Assembly (NCBI GenBank): GCA_002162795.1
Contig: MAAY01000070.1
Coordinates: 1-40,183, forward strand
Length of the DNA stretch: 40,183 bases
Origin: Rhodobacterales bacterium 56_14_T64
Lineage (GTDB): Bacteria; Pseudomonadota; Alphaproteobacteria; Rhodobacterales; Rhodobacteraceae
Direction of reading: 5' to 3'
Positions 16,566 through 25,330 of the stretch are shown here, piece by piece. The first letter of the stretch is position 1; each line of letters opens with the position of its first letter. The notes under the pieces are model-generated. The model was not told where the DNA came from, ran no database searches, and was given only the letters and a program-made list of their open reading frames with translations. The translations under genes and the position numbers were made by a program.

Positions 16566-17239
16566 AGCGGCGCCAGATAGCTTTGCCACAGATCCAGAAC
16601 GACCTGATCATTGGCATGTTCCGGGTGGGCCCATAGCTCGGAGGCGGCGAATCGGACCGCATAGAGCGGCTCAGGCGCCTCGCCCAGATCATGGGCGTTG
16701 CTGTCGGGCAGAACGTGGCTGCCGTGTTGGCGCAGGATATAGCCGCGCGCACCAGCCGCATAAGCCGGTAGCCGGGTGTGACCACCGTCCACCAGGTGAT
16801 TGGCGGCGGGATGACGGCAAGAAACGGCTTGCCCAATTGAAAATTTGGCCCGGACCTCGCTGTTTCGATCCGCTGGCCCACCATGAGCCAGAGCAGCGGC
16901 AACGGAATTGGCTTTTAGTATTTTGAGCGTCAGTGGATGCGCATCGTCATCCCCCTGCCCGATCAAATCCGCCTTGGTCAGAACGCCGCGTTCAACCAGT
17001 AGATCGGCCAGCGCCGCAATCCATTTCTCATAATAGGAAAACCCGGTGTAATCCCGCGGCGACAAACGCTCGCGGGCATGGCGGGAGATGTCGATGTTCC
17101 ATCGCCCCAAAGCGCCACAGGCCAAGGTCACGGCCAGGGCACGAGCGTGCCATTCGGTCGCAAACACCGGCGCATCCGCATTATCCGGGATCACCGGGCC
17201 ATCACCGAATCGCCCCCCCATGTCATGCACGCGAGTCAT
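16562..17239 (-). CDS. Nitrile hydratase beta subunit
   Basis: A 225-residue beta subunit. The N-terminus MTRVHDMGGRFGDGPV is the hallmark of the family. The C-terminal half has the SH3-like barrel features GQAVSCRHP, HTRLPAYAAGARGYI and LYAVRFAASELW. With the alpha subunit it forms the heterodimer that hydrates nitriles to amides. Both ends are coupled through ATGA overlaps to alpha upstream and the accessory gene downstream, which would favour stoichiometric synthesis. Confidence 0.95.
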   Translation of the reverse strand: MTRVHDMGGRFGDGPVIPDNADAPVFATEWHARALAVTLACGALGRWNIDISRHARERLSPRDYTGFSYYEKWIAALADLLVERGVLTKADLIGQGDDDAHPLTLKILKANSVAAALAHGGPADRNSEVRAKFSIGQAVSCRHPAANHLVDGGHTRLPAYAAGARGYILRQHGSHVLPDSNAHDLGEAPEPLYAVRFAASELWAHPEHANDQVVLDLWQSYLAPL

Positions 17240-17850
17240 GATGGCTCCTGCGCCAGGCCCGTGCCGATCATGCTGTCACGGGTGACTAGCGCCGCCAGAG
17301 CATCGAGATCGAGGTTTTTGCTGCCCTCGGGTTGCATTGGTATCACCAGATAGCGGACCTCGGCGGTGGAATCCCAGACTCTTACTGCGGTCTTCTCTGG
17401 CAGAGTCACACCAAACTCGGCCAAAACTTTACGCGGTTCGCGCACCACTCGGGCACGGTAGGCGTCAGATTTATACCAGGCAGGCGGAATGCCCAGCAGC
17501 GGCCATGGGTAGCAACTGCACAGGGTACAGACGACCATATTGTGCAGATCAGGCGTGTTTTCGACCACCACCATGTGTTCGCCCTGACGACCAAAATAAC
17601 CCAAATCGGTCACCGCAACGGTCGCATCTTGCAACAGAGCCGCGCGAAACTCAGGATCATGCCAGGCACGCGCCACCACCTGCGCGCCATTCTGCGGCCC
17701 GATCTTGTTTTGATAAGTGTCGATGATCTCATCCAAGGCGGCTGGATCAATCAGACCTTTTCGGGTGAGAATCGTTTCCAGTGCCTTAACCCGCAAGGCG
17801 GGATCAGGCGGCAAAAGAGCGTGTGGGTGGTCGGGATCATCATGAGGCAT
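17236..17850 (-). CDS. Nitrile hydratase alpha subunit, cobalt type
   Basis: A 204-residue catalytic subunit. The metal-claw motif VCTLCSCY places Cys108, Cys111 and Cys113 (the last two normally oxidized to sulfinic and sulfenic acids) and Ser112. Thr109 and Tyr114 mark the cobalt type; iron-type enzymes carry CSLCSCT. The start at 17850 begins MPHDDPDHPH, but it has no clear ribosome site, and a GTG at 17877 would add nine residues; both are possible. No amidase or nitrilase is nearby, so the amide product must be handled elsewhere. The operon lies between secG (divergent) and purA. Confidence 0.93.
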   Translation of the reverse strand: MPHDDPDHPHALLPPDPALRVKALETILTRKGLIDPAALDEIIDTYQNKIGPQNGAQVVARAWHDPEFRAALLQDATVAVTDLGYFGRQGEHMVVVENTPDLHNMVVCTLCSCYPWPLLGIPPAWYKSDAYRARVVREPRKVLAEFGVTLPEKTAVRVWDSTAEVRYLVIPMQPEGSKNLDLDALAALVTRDSMIGTGLAQEPS

Positions 17851-18012
17851 GGAAGTAGAGTGCGGATTTGACCGCACCCTGTCCAGACCTATTGCTCAAG
17901 CCTAATCAAACGAATGACCATTCACCCTGACTTGAGGCAAACTCGGGTCTTGCCCCGCCCTAGAAACTTGCCTACATACCGCCGGGTACTTAGCCAAATA
18001 CCGCAGGGTCCC

Positions 18013-18387
18013 ATGGAAAACGTTGTTCTTATTATCCACCTTTTTCTGGCCCTTGGCCTGATCGCTGTCGTTCTGTTGCAACGCTCTGAGGGCGGCGGTC
18101 TGGGTATGAGTGGCGGTGGCGGTGGCGCCATGTCGGGCCGCTCAGCTGCGACGGCGATGAGCAAGCTGACCTGGATCCTGGCCATTGCGTTCATCGTGAC
18201 CTCGATCACCCTGACTATTTTGGCCGCGCAGAAATCTGCTGGCTCGTCGGTTCTGGACCGCACTGATGTGCCTGCTGCCACTGAAGGCAGCGATGGGACT
18301 CCGGCTGCTCCGGTTGCACCACTTGGTGATAACCTGTTGCCGCCAGCCGAAGGCGACAATGCGCCGCTGGTCCCCAGCGCCGACTGA
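18013..18387 (+). CDS. secG: Preprotein translocase subunit SecG
   Basis: A 124-residue SecG, the small auxiliary subunit of the SecYEG channel in the inner membrane. The first helix (~2-20) is followed by the conserved LLQRSEGGGLG loop and a Gly-rich stretch, then a second helix (~52-72). The acidic, Ala/Pro-rich tail is longer than in E. coli, as in other alphaproteobacteria. The start at 18013 has an AGGG site; a reading from 17914 would add 33 residues without family support. It precedes pyrG. Confidence 0.93.
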   Translation: MENVVLIIHLFLALGLIAVVLLQRSEGGGLGMSGGGGGAMSGRSAATAMSKLTWILAIAFIVTSITLTILAAQKSAGSSVLDRTDVPAATEGSDGTPAAPVAPLGDNLLPPAEGDNAPLVPSAD

Positions 18388-18412
18388 ACTACCATACCTA
18401 GACGGGGATATT

Positions 18413-18437
18413 GAGCCGCAACAGCATCTTGCGGCTC
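18413..18437 (+). terminator. Hairpin after secG
   Basis: GAGCCGCAA (18413-18421) pairs perfectly with TTGCGGCTC (18429-18437) around a 7-nt loop, followed by TCTTGCG. It lies 25 nt after the secG stop. The T-content is low, so it could be a weak terminator or a 3' protective stem. Confidence 0.55.
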
Positions 18438-18558
18438 TCTTGCGTTGGCCGCACGAATCCTCTATTAGTGAAGTCCCGTGATGCTTTGGTTTTTCGGAAC
18501 CTTTTAGGGCACCTGAATTCTGACAAATACATGACTTCTCACGGGGGCAGCCGACACA

Positions 18559-20202
18559 ATGGCGCGTTATATCTTCATTACTGGTGGGGTGGTTTCCTCC
18601 CTTGGCAAAGGTCTGGCTTCTGCGGCTCTGGGTTCGCTTTTGCAGGCCCGTGGTTATTCGGTGCGCCTGCGCAAACTGGACCCCTATTTGAACGTCGATC
18701 CGGGCACGATGAGCCCGTTTGAACACGGCGAAGTTTTTGTCACCGATGATGGCGCTGAAACCGATCTGGATCTGGGCCATTACGAGCGGTTTACTGGGGT
18801 TGCAGCGCGCAACACCGACTCGATCTCGTCAGGCCGGGTCTATTCCAACGTGTTGGAAAAAGAGCGTCGCGGCGACTACCTGGGTAAGACCATTCAGGTC
18901 ATCCCGCATGTCACCAACGAGATCAAAGATTTCCTCGATATTGGCGCCGATGAAGTCGATTTCATGCTTTGCGAAATCGGCGGTACCGTTGGTGACATCG
19001 AAGGGCTGCCGTTCTTTGAAGCTATCCGTCAGTATGGCCAGGACAAGCCGCGCGGCCAATGTGTCTACATGCATTTGACCCTGCTGCCCTACATCAAGGC
19101 CTCGGGCGAGTTAAAAACCAAGCCAACCCAGCACTCGGTAAAAGAACTGCGCTCGATTGGTCTGGCACCGGATATTCTGGTTTGTCGCTCGGAAGGGCCA
19201 ATCCCGCAGAAAGAGCGCGATAAGCTGGCGCTGTTCTGTAACGTACGACCCGATGCGGTGATTGCGGCACAGGATCTGAAATCGATCTACGAAGCGCCGC
19301 TGGCATATCACCGCGAAGGCATGGATCAGGCGGTTCTGGATGCCTTTGGTATTGCCCCTGCCCCCAAACCAAACCTGGCGCGCTGGCAGGATGTGGCCGA
19401 CCGTGTCTACAATCCTGAGGGCGAGGTCAAGGTGGCCATCGTTGGCAAATACACCCAGCTGGAAGACGCCTATAAGTCGATCGCCGAGGCGCTGATCCAC
19501 GGCGGCATGGCCAACCGGGTCAAGGTCAAGATCGAATGGGTCGATGCCGAGACCTTTGACACCGAAGACGCCACGCCGCACCTCCAGGGTTTCCATGCGA
19601 TTCTGGTGCCCGGTGGCTTTGGCGAGCGCGGCACCGAAGGTAAGATCAAGGCGGCGCAATATGCGCGTGAGCACAAGGTGCCTTATCTGGGTATTTGTCT
19701 GGGTATGCAGATGGCGGTGATCGAAGCCGCCCGCAACGTGGCTGGCATATCCGAAGCCGGATCTGAGGAATTCGACCACGAATTTGGCAAGAAACGGTTT
19801 GAGCCGGTGGTCTATCACCTGAAAGAATGGGTGCAGGGCAACCACAAGGTCAGTCGTAAAGTCGGTGACGACAAGGGCGGCACCATGCGGTTGGGCGCGT
19901 ATGACGCCACCCTGGCCGAAGGTTCCAATGTGGCTCGCGTTTATGGCGGCACCCATATCGAGGAACGCCACCGTCACCGCTATGAGGTGGACATCAAATA
20001 CCGCGAACAGCTTGAGGCAGTTGGCCTGAAATTCTCGGGTATGTCGCCCGATGGCAGCCTGCCCGAGATTGTCGAATGGACGGATCATCCCTGGTTCATT
20101 GGCGTGCAGTTTCACCCCGAGCTGAAGTCCAAGCCCTTTGCTCCGCACCCACTGTTCAGTGATTTTGTCCGTGCAGCCATCGAGTCCTCGCGGCTGGTCT
20201 GA
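18559..20202 (+). CDS. pyrG: CTP synthase
   Basis: A 547-residue enzyme making CTP from UTP, ATP and glutamine. The synthase domain starts [18 protein letters not shown] (P-loop-like) and contains the [15 protein letters not shown] and [15 protein letters not shown] motifs. The glutamine amidotransferase domain (~290-547) has the nucleophile Cys380 in GICLGMQ and the His/Glu pair in VQFHPELKS. The length is typical. No attenuator of the Gram-positive type is expected or seen. A palindromic repeat copy and a 16-bp hairpin follow the stop. Confidence 0.97.
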   Translation: MARYIFITGGVVSSLGKGLASAALGSLLQARGYSVRLRKLDPYLNVDPGTMSPFEHGEVFVTDDGAETDLDLGHYERFTGVAARNTDSISSGRVYSNVLEKERRGDYLGKTIQVIPHVTNEIKDFLDIGADEVDFMLCEIGGTVGDIEGLPFFEAIRQYGQDKPRGQCVYMHLTLLPYIKASGELKTKPTQHSVKELRSIGLAPDILVCRSEGPIPQKERDKLALFCNVRPDAVIAAQDLKSIYEAPLAYHREGMDQAVLDAFGIAPAPKPNLARWQDVADRVYNPEGEVKVAIVGKYTQLEDAYKSIAEALIHGGMANRVKVKIEWVDAETFDTEDATPHLQGFHAILVPGGFGERGTEGKIKAAQYAREHKVPYLGICLGMQMAVIEAARNVAGISEAGSEEFDHEFGKKRFEPVVYHLKEWVQGNHKVSRKVGDDKGGTMRLGAYDATLAEGSNVARVYGGTHIEERHRHRYEVDIKYREQLEAVGLKFSGMSPDGSLPEIVEWTDHPWFIGVQFHPELKSKPFAPHPLFSDFVRAAIESSRLV

Positions 20203-20210
20203 CCCCAAGG

Positions 20211-20235
20211 CGGTGCGTGCAAGCACACACCCTAC
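20211..20235. repeat. Dispersed near-palindromic 25-bp element, copy 2
   Basis: Identical to copy 1, 8 nt after the pyrG stop. Relative to its upstream gene the orientation is opposite to copies 1 and 3. Confidence 0.85.
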
Positions 20236-20244
20236 ACTGACTTC

Positions 20245-20280
20245 AAACTGGGCGTACTGGGAAACCAGTGCGCCCAGTTT
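20245..20280 (+). terminator. 16-bp stem with GAAA tetraloop after pyrG
   Basis: AAACTGGGCGTACTGG (20245-20260) pairs with 20265-20280, with a single wobble-type position, around a GNRA (GAAA) loop. No T-run follows, so it may be a Rho-associated 3' end or RNA-stabilizing stem rather than a classical terminator. Confidence 0.6.
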
Positions 20281-20436
20281 GCGAATGAGGCAGCGGAGTT
20301 TGGATTTTCAGGCGCATTCGTCTCTTTCTCAATAAATCTACTGACTGTTAGCGCAACCTCCGCGCGTCTTGGTTGTTTCCCGCCAAAACGGCGTGATAGA
20401 CGAGCAAAGACTGAACATTTTCGGGGATCCGGGCAT

Positions 20437-21339
20437 ATGACACAAGACATTTCCATTCAGCAGCAGCAATTTGATCGCATCGCCAATGGTCAGGGCTTTA
20501 TCGCCGCGCTGGACCAAAGTGGCGGCTCGACGCCAAAAGCACTGGCCCTTTACGGTGTGATGGAAGATGCCTTTTCAAACGATGACGAGATGTTTGGTGA
20601 GATCCACAAGATGCGATCCCGCATCATCACCGCGCCGGGTTTCAACAAAGACAAGATCCTTGGCGCCATCCTGTTTGAAAAAACCATGGACGCGGCCATC
20701 GACGGAACCCCTGTAGCCACCTATCTGTGGGACCGCTGCGGCGTTGTACCTTTCCTGAAGGTGGACAAGGGTCTTGAGGCTGAAGCCAACGGGGCGCAGG
20801 TGATGAAGCCAATCCCGGATCTGGACGCTCTGCTGGCGCGCGCTGCCAAGGCAGACATCTTTGGCACCAAGATGCGGTCAGTGATCAAAGAGGCCAATGT
20901 TGAAGGTATTCGCGACGTTGTTGCGCAGCAGTTTGACGTGGCCAAGCAGATCGCTGCGGCTGGGCTGCTGGCGATTATCGAACCCGAAGTCGACATCCAT
21001 TCGGACACCAAAGGGGAAGCTGAAATCCTGCTGAAGGCAGAACTTCTGAAGCAGCTGAATGCTCTGCCTGCCGAGACCAATGTCGCGCTGAAGCTGACAC
21101 TGCCCAATGTGTCGGGACAATATGACGAACTGGCCGATCATGCCAATGTTGTCCGTGTCGTGGCACTATCGGGTGGCTACTCCACCGATCAAGCCTGCGC
21201 GCTATTGAGCCAGAATGCTAAGATGATCGCCTCGTTCTCGCGCGCGCTGACCGAAGGCCTGAACGTCACGATGAGCGACGCCGACTACAATGCAGCGCTG
21301 GGGTCGAATATTGAGAAGACCTATCAGGCTTCGCTGTAA
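20437..21339 (+). CDS. Fructose-bisphosphate aldolase class I
   Basis: A 300-residue class I (Schiff-base) aldolase that splits fructose 1,6-bisphosphate in glycolysis or makes it in gluconeogenesis. The N-terminal GFIAALDQSGGSTPKAL and the EPEVDI segment are typical. Lys219 in VALKLTLP is the expected Schiff-base lysine. No class II metal-binding histidines are seen. A GGGGA site lies ahead of the ATG. The 234-bp gap to pyrG holds the repeat, the hairpin and probably the promoter. Confidence 0.92.
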   Translation: MTQDISIQQQQFDRIANGQGFIAALDQSGGSTPKALALYGVMEDAFSNDDEMFGEIHKMRSRIITAPGFNKDKILGAILFEKTMDAAIDGTPVATYLWDRCGVVPFLKVDKGLEAEANGAQVMKPIPDLDALLARAAKADIFGTKMRSVIKEANVEGIRDVVAQQFDVAKQIAAAGLLAIIEPEVDIHSDTKGEAEILLKAELLKQLNALPAETNVALKLTLPNVSGQYDELADHANVVRVVALSGGYSTDQACALLSQNAKMIASFSRALTEGLNVTMSDADYNAALGSNIEKTYQASL

Positions 21340-21366
21340 GGTCTGCCAGTCCCCCTACCCCTATTC

Positions 21367-21395
21367 AAAGGCCGCGCCATGCTAGCGCGGCCTTT
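21367..21395. terminator. Intrinsic terminator after aldolase
   Basis: A perfect 11-bp stem, AAAGGCCGCGC (21367-21377) / GCGCGGCCTTT (21385-21395), with a 7-nt loop. It lies 28 nt after the aldolase stop. The rest of the gap to 21528 shows only a short GGGGC-AGT-GCCCC hairpin (21511-21523) near the convergent crotonase stop. Confidence 0.85.
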
Positions 21396-21528
21396 CTTGT
21401 CTCCTAGTCACAAAGGGACATCATTCGACCTTTGTTCAGGCGTCCGGTCAACGAAATCCACCTGCTTCATCTGGTTTAGAAATCTCCCGGGGTGAGCGCC
21501 GCAAACGCAAGGGGCAGTGCCCCCTGTC

Positions 21529-22311
21529 CTATTTAAACACAGGCTTGCGCCCGCCCATCTGAGCCGCAATCACTTCCATCTGATGTGGCTTGCCGATCAG
21601 ATGGACCTGCTCTGCTGATTCCGCCAGCAGAACCGCCGCGCGACCCTCTGCCTCGGCCCGTTCAATCAGGTGTTTTGCCGCGCGAATACCCGAGGGGCTT
21701 TTCAGAGCGATCTCTTCGGCCAACTCTGTTGCGCGGGCCAGCGGGTCATCTGCGAGTTCTGTCACCAGACCCCATGCCTGCGCCTGCTCAGCCCCAAAAA
21801 CCTCGGCCGTATAGGTCAGCCGCCGCAGCACGTCGGAGCGTAGCAATCGAGGCAGCAGCACCATGCCGCCCATATCAGGCACAATGCCCCATTTCATCTC
21901 CATGATCGACAGCTTAGCATCCGACGCAGCAATACGGATGTCAGCGCCCAGTGCCAGTTGCAGACCACCGCCGTAAGCTGCGCCCTGAATGGCGGCTATC
22001 ACCGGCACCGGCACCCGGCGCCAGACCATCGCCACCTCCTGCATTTCATTGGCATCGTGATGGCTGCGCGTCATCAGCCACTCCTCAGGGTCGACCTGCC
22101 CCATTTGGGCAAAGCTCATCAGATCCAGACCGGCGCAGAAACTTTTGCCTTCGCCTGACAGGACCACCGCCCGCGCATCTGACGCAGCCACCTCTTGCCC
22201 GGCAGCAATGATCGCCTTGACCATATCACTGTCCAGCGCGTTCATCTTGTCGCCCCGCGTCAGGGTCACAAAAGCAATATGGTCTTTGTACTCAATTGAT
22301 ACGCGCACCAC
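21529..22311 (-). CDS. Enoyl-CoA hydratase/isomerase (crotonase) family protein
   Basis: A 260-residue crotonase-fold protein. The CoA-binding GKSFCAGLDL and the oxyanion-hole motif AAYGGGLQLALGAD are clear. Of the two glutamates used by classical enoyl-CoA hydratases, the first position is Gln118 and the second is Glu138; Asp146 (in PDMGG) occupies a spot often acidic in isomerase-type members. The enzyme may therefore be an isomerase or other crotonase rather than a standard hydratase. It is divergent from the aminotransferase gene. Confidence 0.85.
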   Translation of the reverse strand: MVRVSIEYKDHIAFVTLTRGDKMNALDSDMVKAIIAAGQEVAASDARAVVLSGEGKSFCAGLDLMSFAQMGQVDPEEWLMTRSHHDANEMQEVAMVWRRVPVPVIAAIQGAAYGGGLQLALGADIRIAASDAKLSIMEMKWGIVPDMGGMVLLPRLLRSDVLRRLTYTAEVFGAEQAQAWGLVTELADDPLARATELAEEIALKSPSGIRAAKHLIERAEAEGRAAVLLAESAEQVHLIGKPHQMEVIAAQMGGRKPVFK

Positions 22312-22432
22312 TGGCTTACCCTCCTAATCTTAGTATAAAATACCAACTTGCCGTGGAACCGCAGCCCAATCCAGTGCAACGTTGGGGCAGCCAGGTCTTG
22401 CCGCCGCCCCGCTGTTCCGATTATCTGTAACC

Positions 22433-23545
22433 ATGACAGATCCACGCTACACCCCGCTTGCCCTTTCCCTGCCCGCAACCGTGCCCTTTGTGGGCCCCGA
22501 GACTCAGGAACGTGCCCGTGGTGCGCGCTTTGCGACGCGGCTTGGGGCGAATGAGAACGTCTTTGGCCCCTCGCCCAAGGCCATAGCGGCGATGCAGGCG
22601 GCGACGGCTGACATCTGGATGTATGGGGATCCCGAAAACCACGATCTGCGACAGGCACTGGCAGCGAAGCATGACATTTCACCGGATAATATCATGGTGG
22701 GTGAAGGCATCGATGGCATGTTGGGCTATCTGGTGCGGTTGCTGATCTCACCCGGTGACAATGTTGTCACCTCGCTTGGCGCTTATCCTACCTTCAACTA
22801 TCACGTCAGCGGCTTTGGCGGCACCCTTCACACGGTGCCTTACGTCGATGACCACGAAGACCCGGCCAGCCTGTTTGCCAAGGCCGCTGAGGTTGGTGCC
22901 AAGATCGTTTATCTGGCCAATCCGGACAACCCAATGGGCAGCTGGCATCGCGGTACGGATATCGTCGCGGCGATGGAGCATTTGCCCGAGGGTTGCTTGC
23001 TGTTACTGGACGAAGCCTATGTCGAATGTGCGCCCAAAGGCACGGCCGCTCCGGTGGAGGCTGACGACCCCCGCGTGATCCGCATGCGCACGTTCTCTAA
23101 GGCCTATGGAATGGCCGGAGCGCGGGTTGGTTATGCGCTGGCTGCGCCTGGCCTGATTTCCGCCTTCAACAAGGTGCGCAACCATTTTGGCATGAACCGC
23201 GCGGCGCAAGCTGGCGCATTGGCGGCGTTGCAGGATGAGCAATGGTTGAGCCATGTGCTGGGAGAGATTGTCACCGCACGTGCACGCATCGCTGAGATAG
23301 CTGTGGCAAATGGCCTGACTGCCTTGCCCACCGCCACCAATTTTGTTGCGCTGGACTGCGGCCAGGATGGCGCATATGCCAAACGTATTCTGGACACCTT
23401 GATAACACAGGGGATTTTTGTGCGTATGCCCTTTGCCGCACCACAGAATCGCTGCATTCGCATAAGTTGCGGCCCTCAACGGGATCTTGATGCCTTTGCG
23501 GCCGCGCTGCCAGAAGCCCTCAAGACCGCAAATGCCGTAGAATGA
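22433..23545 (+). CDS. Histidinol-phosphate-aminotransferase-like PLP enzyme
   Basis: A 370-residue fold-type I, class I/II aminotransferase resembling HisC. The motifs are RLGANENVFGPSPKA near the N-terminus, the NPDNPMG substrate loop, LLLDEAYVE, and the PLP lysine K223 in TFSKAYGMAGARVGY. Its true substrate may be a different amino acid, since HisC-like paralogues are common. The start at 22433 begins MTDPRYTPL; the reading from 22382 adds residues without family resemblance. A small membrane protein gene follows on the same strand. Confidence 0.85.
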   Translation: MTDPRYTPLALSLPATVPFVGPETQERARGARFATRLGANENVFGPSPKAIAAMQAATADIWMYGDPENHDLRQALAAKHDISPDNIMVGEGIDGMLGYLVRLLISPGDNVVTSLGAYPTFNYHVSGFGGTLHTVPYVDDHEDPASLFAKAAEVGAKIVYLANPDNPMGSWHRGTDIVAAMEHLPEGCLLLLDEAYVECAPKGTAAPVEADDPRVIRMRTFSKAYGMAGARVGYALAAPGLISAFNKVRNHFGMNRAAQAGALAALQDEQWLSHVLGEIVTARARIAEIAVANGLTALPTATNFVALDCGQDGAYAKRILDTLITQGIFVRMPFAAPQNRCIRISCGPQRDLDAFAAALPEALKTANAVE

Positions 23546-23640
23546 TGGATATTTCACGCAAGTATCGCGGGTCTTTTACCGGACTTTATCGCCACTTGGA
23601 CTAGATTATTGCAGGTCCCCCCTCGACACCGGAGGCCCAA

Positions 23641-23820
23641 ATGCATGATCAAAAACTTCCCCGGGCGCCTGACGTTTTAGCGGCGGCGGTCACCTTCCTT
23701 GGCATCAATATGATGTGGATCTTCTTTGTGATCTGGATGCTTTATGGAATGGTCCCTGTGCTGGTAATGGCGGTGCTGGTCAACCATTTCATCACCCGTC
23801 TGGAACAACGGCTGAACTAA
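23641..23820 (+). CDS. 59-residue membrane protein
   Basis: A short open frame from ATG 23641 to TAA 23820, with GGAGG six nt ahead. The product has two hydrophobic helices, ~12-34 (AAAVTFLGINMMWIFFVIW) and ~36-50 (MVPVLVMAVLV), then a basic, helical tail (HFITRLEQRLN). The coding signal, ribosome site and amphipathic tail make it a credible small inner-membrane protein. It lies 95 nt after the aminotransferase gene. Function unknown. Confidence 0.75.
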   Translation: MHDQKLPRAPDVLAAAVTFLGINMMWIFFVIWMLYGMVPVLVMAVLVNHFITRLEQRLN

Positions 23821-23890
23821 ACGGCAGCCGTGACGAGCGCGCAATTCCGCAGTCTCGTCACTTAAACCATCACCTTAAAAGGAAGGTGGA

Positions 23891-25102
23891 TCAGCCCTGA
23901 GCCATAATCCTGGCCGCTGCGGACAGCGCACTAGGTCCATGCGCGATATTCAGCGCCTGCAGGCCACTTTCTATGCCTCCCAACATCCCCATCACCATGT
24001 GTCCGTTGACATGACCCATGTGGCCCAGACGGAAATAGCCGTGCCATTCTGGTGACCCACTAGGTGCCATGCCAAGACCAATACCTAGGGTCAGCCCCAG
24101 ATTACCCTCCAGCCATTCGCGCAGTCGGGTGCCATCTGGTGAGCCAATATGCAGCGCTGTCACCGCATGTGAGCGCAGGCCCGGATCTGTTACGTTCAGA
24201 CGCAAAGGTCCTCCCTCCTGCCCCCAGGCCTCGCAGGCCGCCCAGATCGCCTGGGCCAGTCGCTGGTGCCGGGCCCAAACGTTCTCGATGCCTTCGCCGT
24301 GGATCAAGTCCAGCGCTGCGCGCAAGCCATACAGATGATGCGTGGGCGCAGTGCCGCAGAAATACAGGTAGTATTCCTCGGGGTTTACCCTTGGCTGCCA
24401 GTCCCAGTAGCGACTGACCTGCGGCATCGCCGCCCGCACACTTGCCGCCTTATCATTGAAAAAAACAAAACCCATGCCAGCGGGCACCATCAGCCCCTTC
24501 TGACTGGCGGCAACCATCACATCAACGCCCCAAGCGTCCATTTCAAACCGGTCACACCCCAGTGAGGCCACACAATCCGCCATCAGCAACGCCGGGTGTT
24601 TCAAATCGTCCAGCAGTGTGCGCAGAGCCGGGATATCGTTGCGAATGGAACTGGAGGTATCCACATGCACCGCCAGCACCGCCTTGATCTGATGATCCCG
24701 GTCATTTCTCAAGCTCTGTTCGATGCGTGCCAAATCCCAGGTTGACTGCTGGCCGTGCTCCAGAAGCTCGACCTCTGCTCCCAATCCTAGGGCCACCTGT
24801 GCCCAGCCAACGCCAAACGCCCCGGTCGCCGGGACCAGAAACTTGTCACCGGCAGCAACGACATTGGCCAACGCCGCTTCCCAGGCGCCATGCCCGTTGG
24901 CGATATAGATCGCGACATTGTGCTGGGTGCGTGCCACCCGTTTTAGATCCGGAATAATACCATGGGTCATCTCAACCAATTCACCGGCATAGATATTGGG
25001 CGAGGCCCGGTGCATCGCTTGCAATACCTGATCCGGCATCACCGATGGCCCAGGAATTGCCAGATATCCCCGGCCTGCCGCCAATTTGACTGTCTCACCC
25101 AT
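23891..25102 (-). CDS. Class V aminotransferase, serine-glyoxylate type
   Basis: A 403-residue PLP enzyme of the aminotransferase V family, close in style to serine-glyoxylate/alanine-glyoxylate aminotransferases. The N-terminus has YLAIPGPSVMPDQVLQAM, the glyoxylate-type signature, followed by NGHGAWEAALAN; the PLP lysine is K202 in ASQKGLMVPAGMG. Such enzymes act in glyoxylate and serine metabolism. The start at 25102 has an AGGA site ten nt away; ATG 25144 also has an AGG and would add 14 residues. Convergent with the small membrane protein gene. Confidence 0.85.
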   Translation of the reverse strand: MGETVKLAAGRGYLAIPGPSVMPDQVLQAMHRASPNIYAGELVEMTHGIIPDLKRVARTQHNVAIYIANGHGAWEAALANVVAAGDKFLVPATGAFGVGWAQVALGLGAEVELLEHGQQSTWDLARIEQSLRNDRDHQIKAVLAVHVDTSSSIRNDIPALRTLLDDLKHPALLMADCVASLGCDRFEMDAWGVDVMVAASQKGLMVPAGMGFVFFNDKAASVRAAMPQVSRYWDWQPRVNPEEYYLYFCGTAPTHHLYGLRAALDLIHGEGIENVWARHQRLAQAIWAACEAWGQEGGPLRLNVTDPGLRSHAVTALHIGSPDGTRLREWLEGNLGLTLGIGLGMAPSGSPEWHGYFRLGHMGHVNGHMVMGMLGGIESGLQALNIAHGPSALSAAARIMAQG

Positions 25103-25330
25103 GGTTTTATCGTCCTTTACCAGCTGCCCCGGTTGGGAGGCCATTGGATCACCTGAAATTTGCGCCCACCCTATCTGCGATGCCTGCCGCGTCAATCTGC
25201 TGATTTGTTGGCAGCGCAATCATCTGACCGCACTCGGCAATGCTTGCGCCGTCTGGTACAGATGTTTAAATGGCCCTGAGCATTACAAAGGCCGATGAAT
25301 GATACAAATGTCCTGGCGAAGGTTCCCCCT

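Noticed and set aside
19111-20226. Long open frame of 371 codons antisense to pyrG
   Set aside because: pyrG is unambiguous on the other strand; the antisense product has no family motif and arises from the codon bias of a GC-rich gene.
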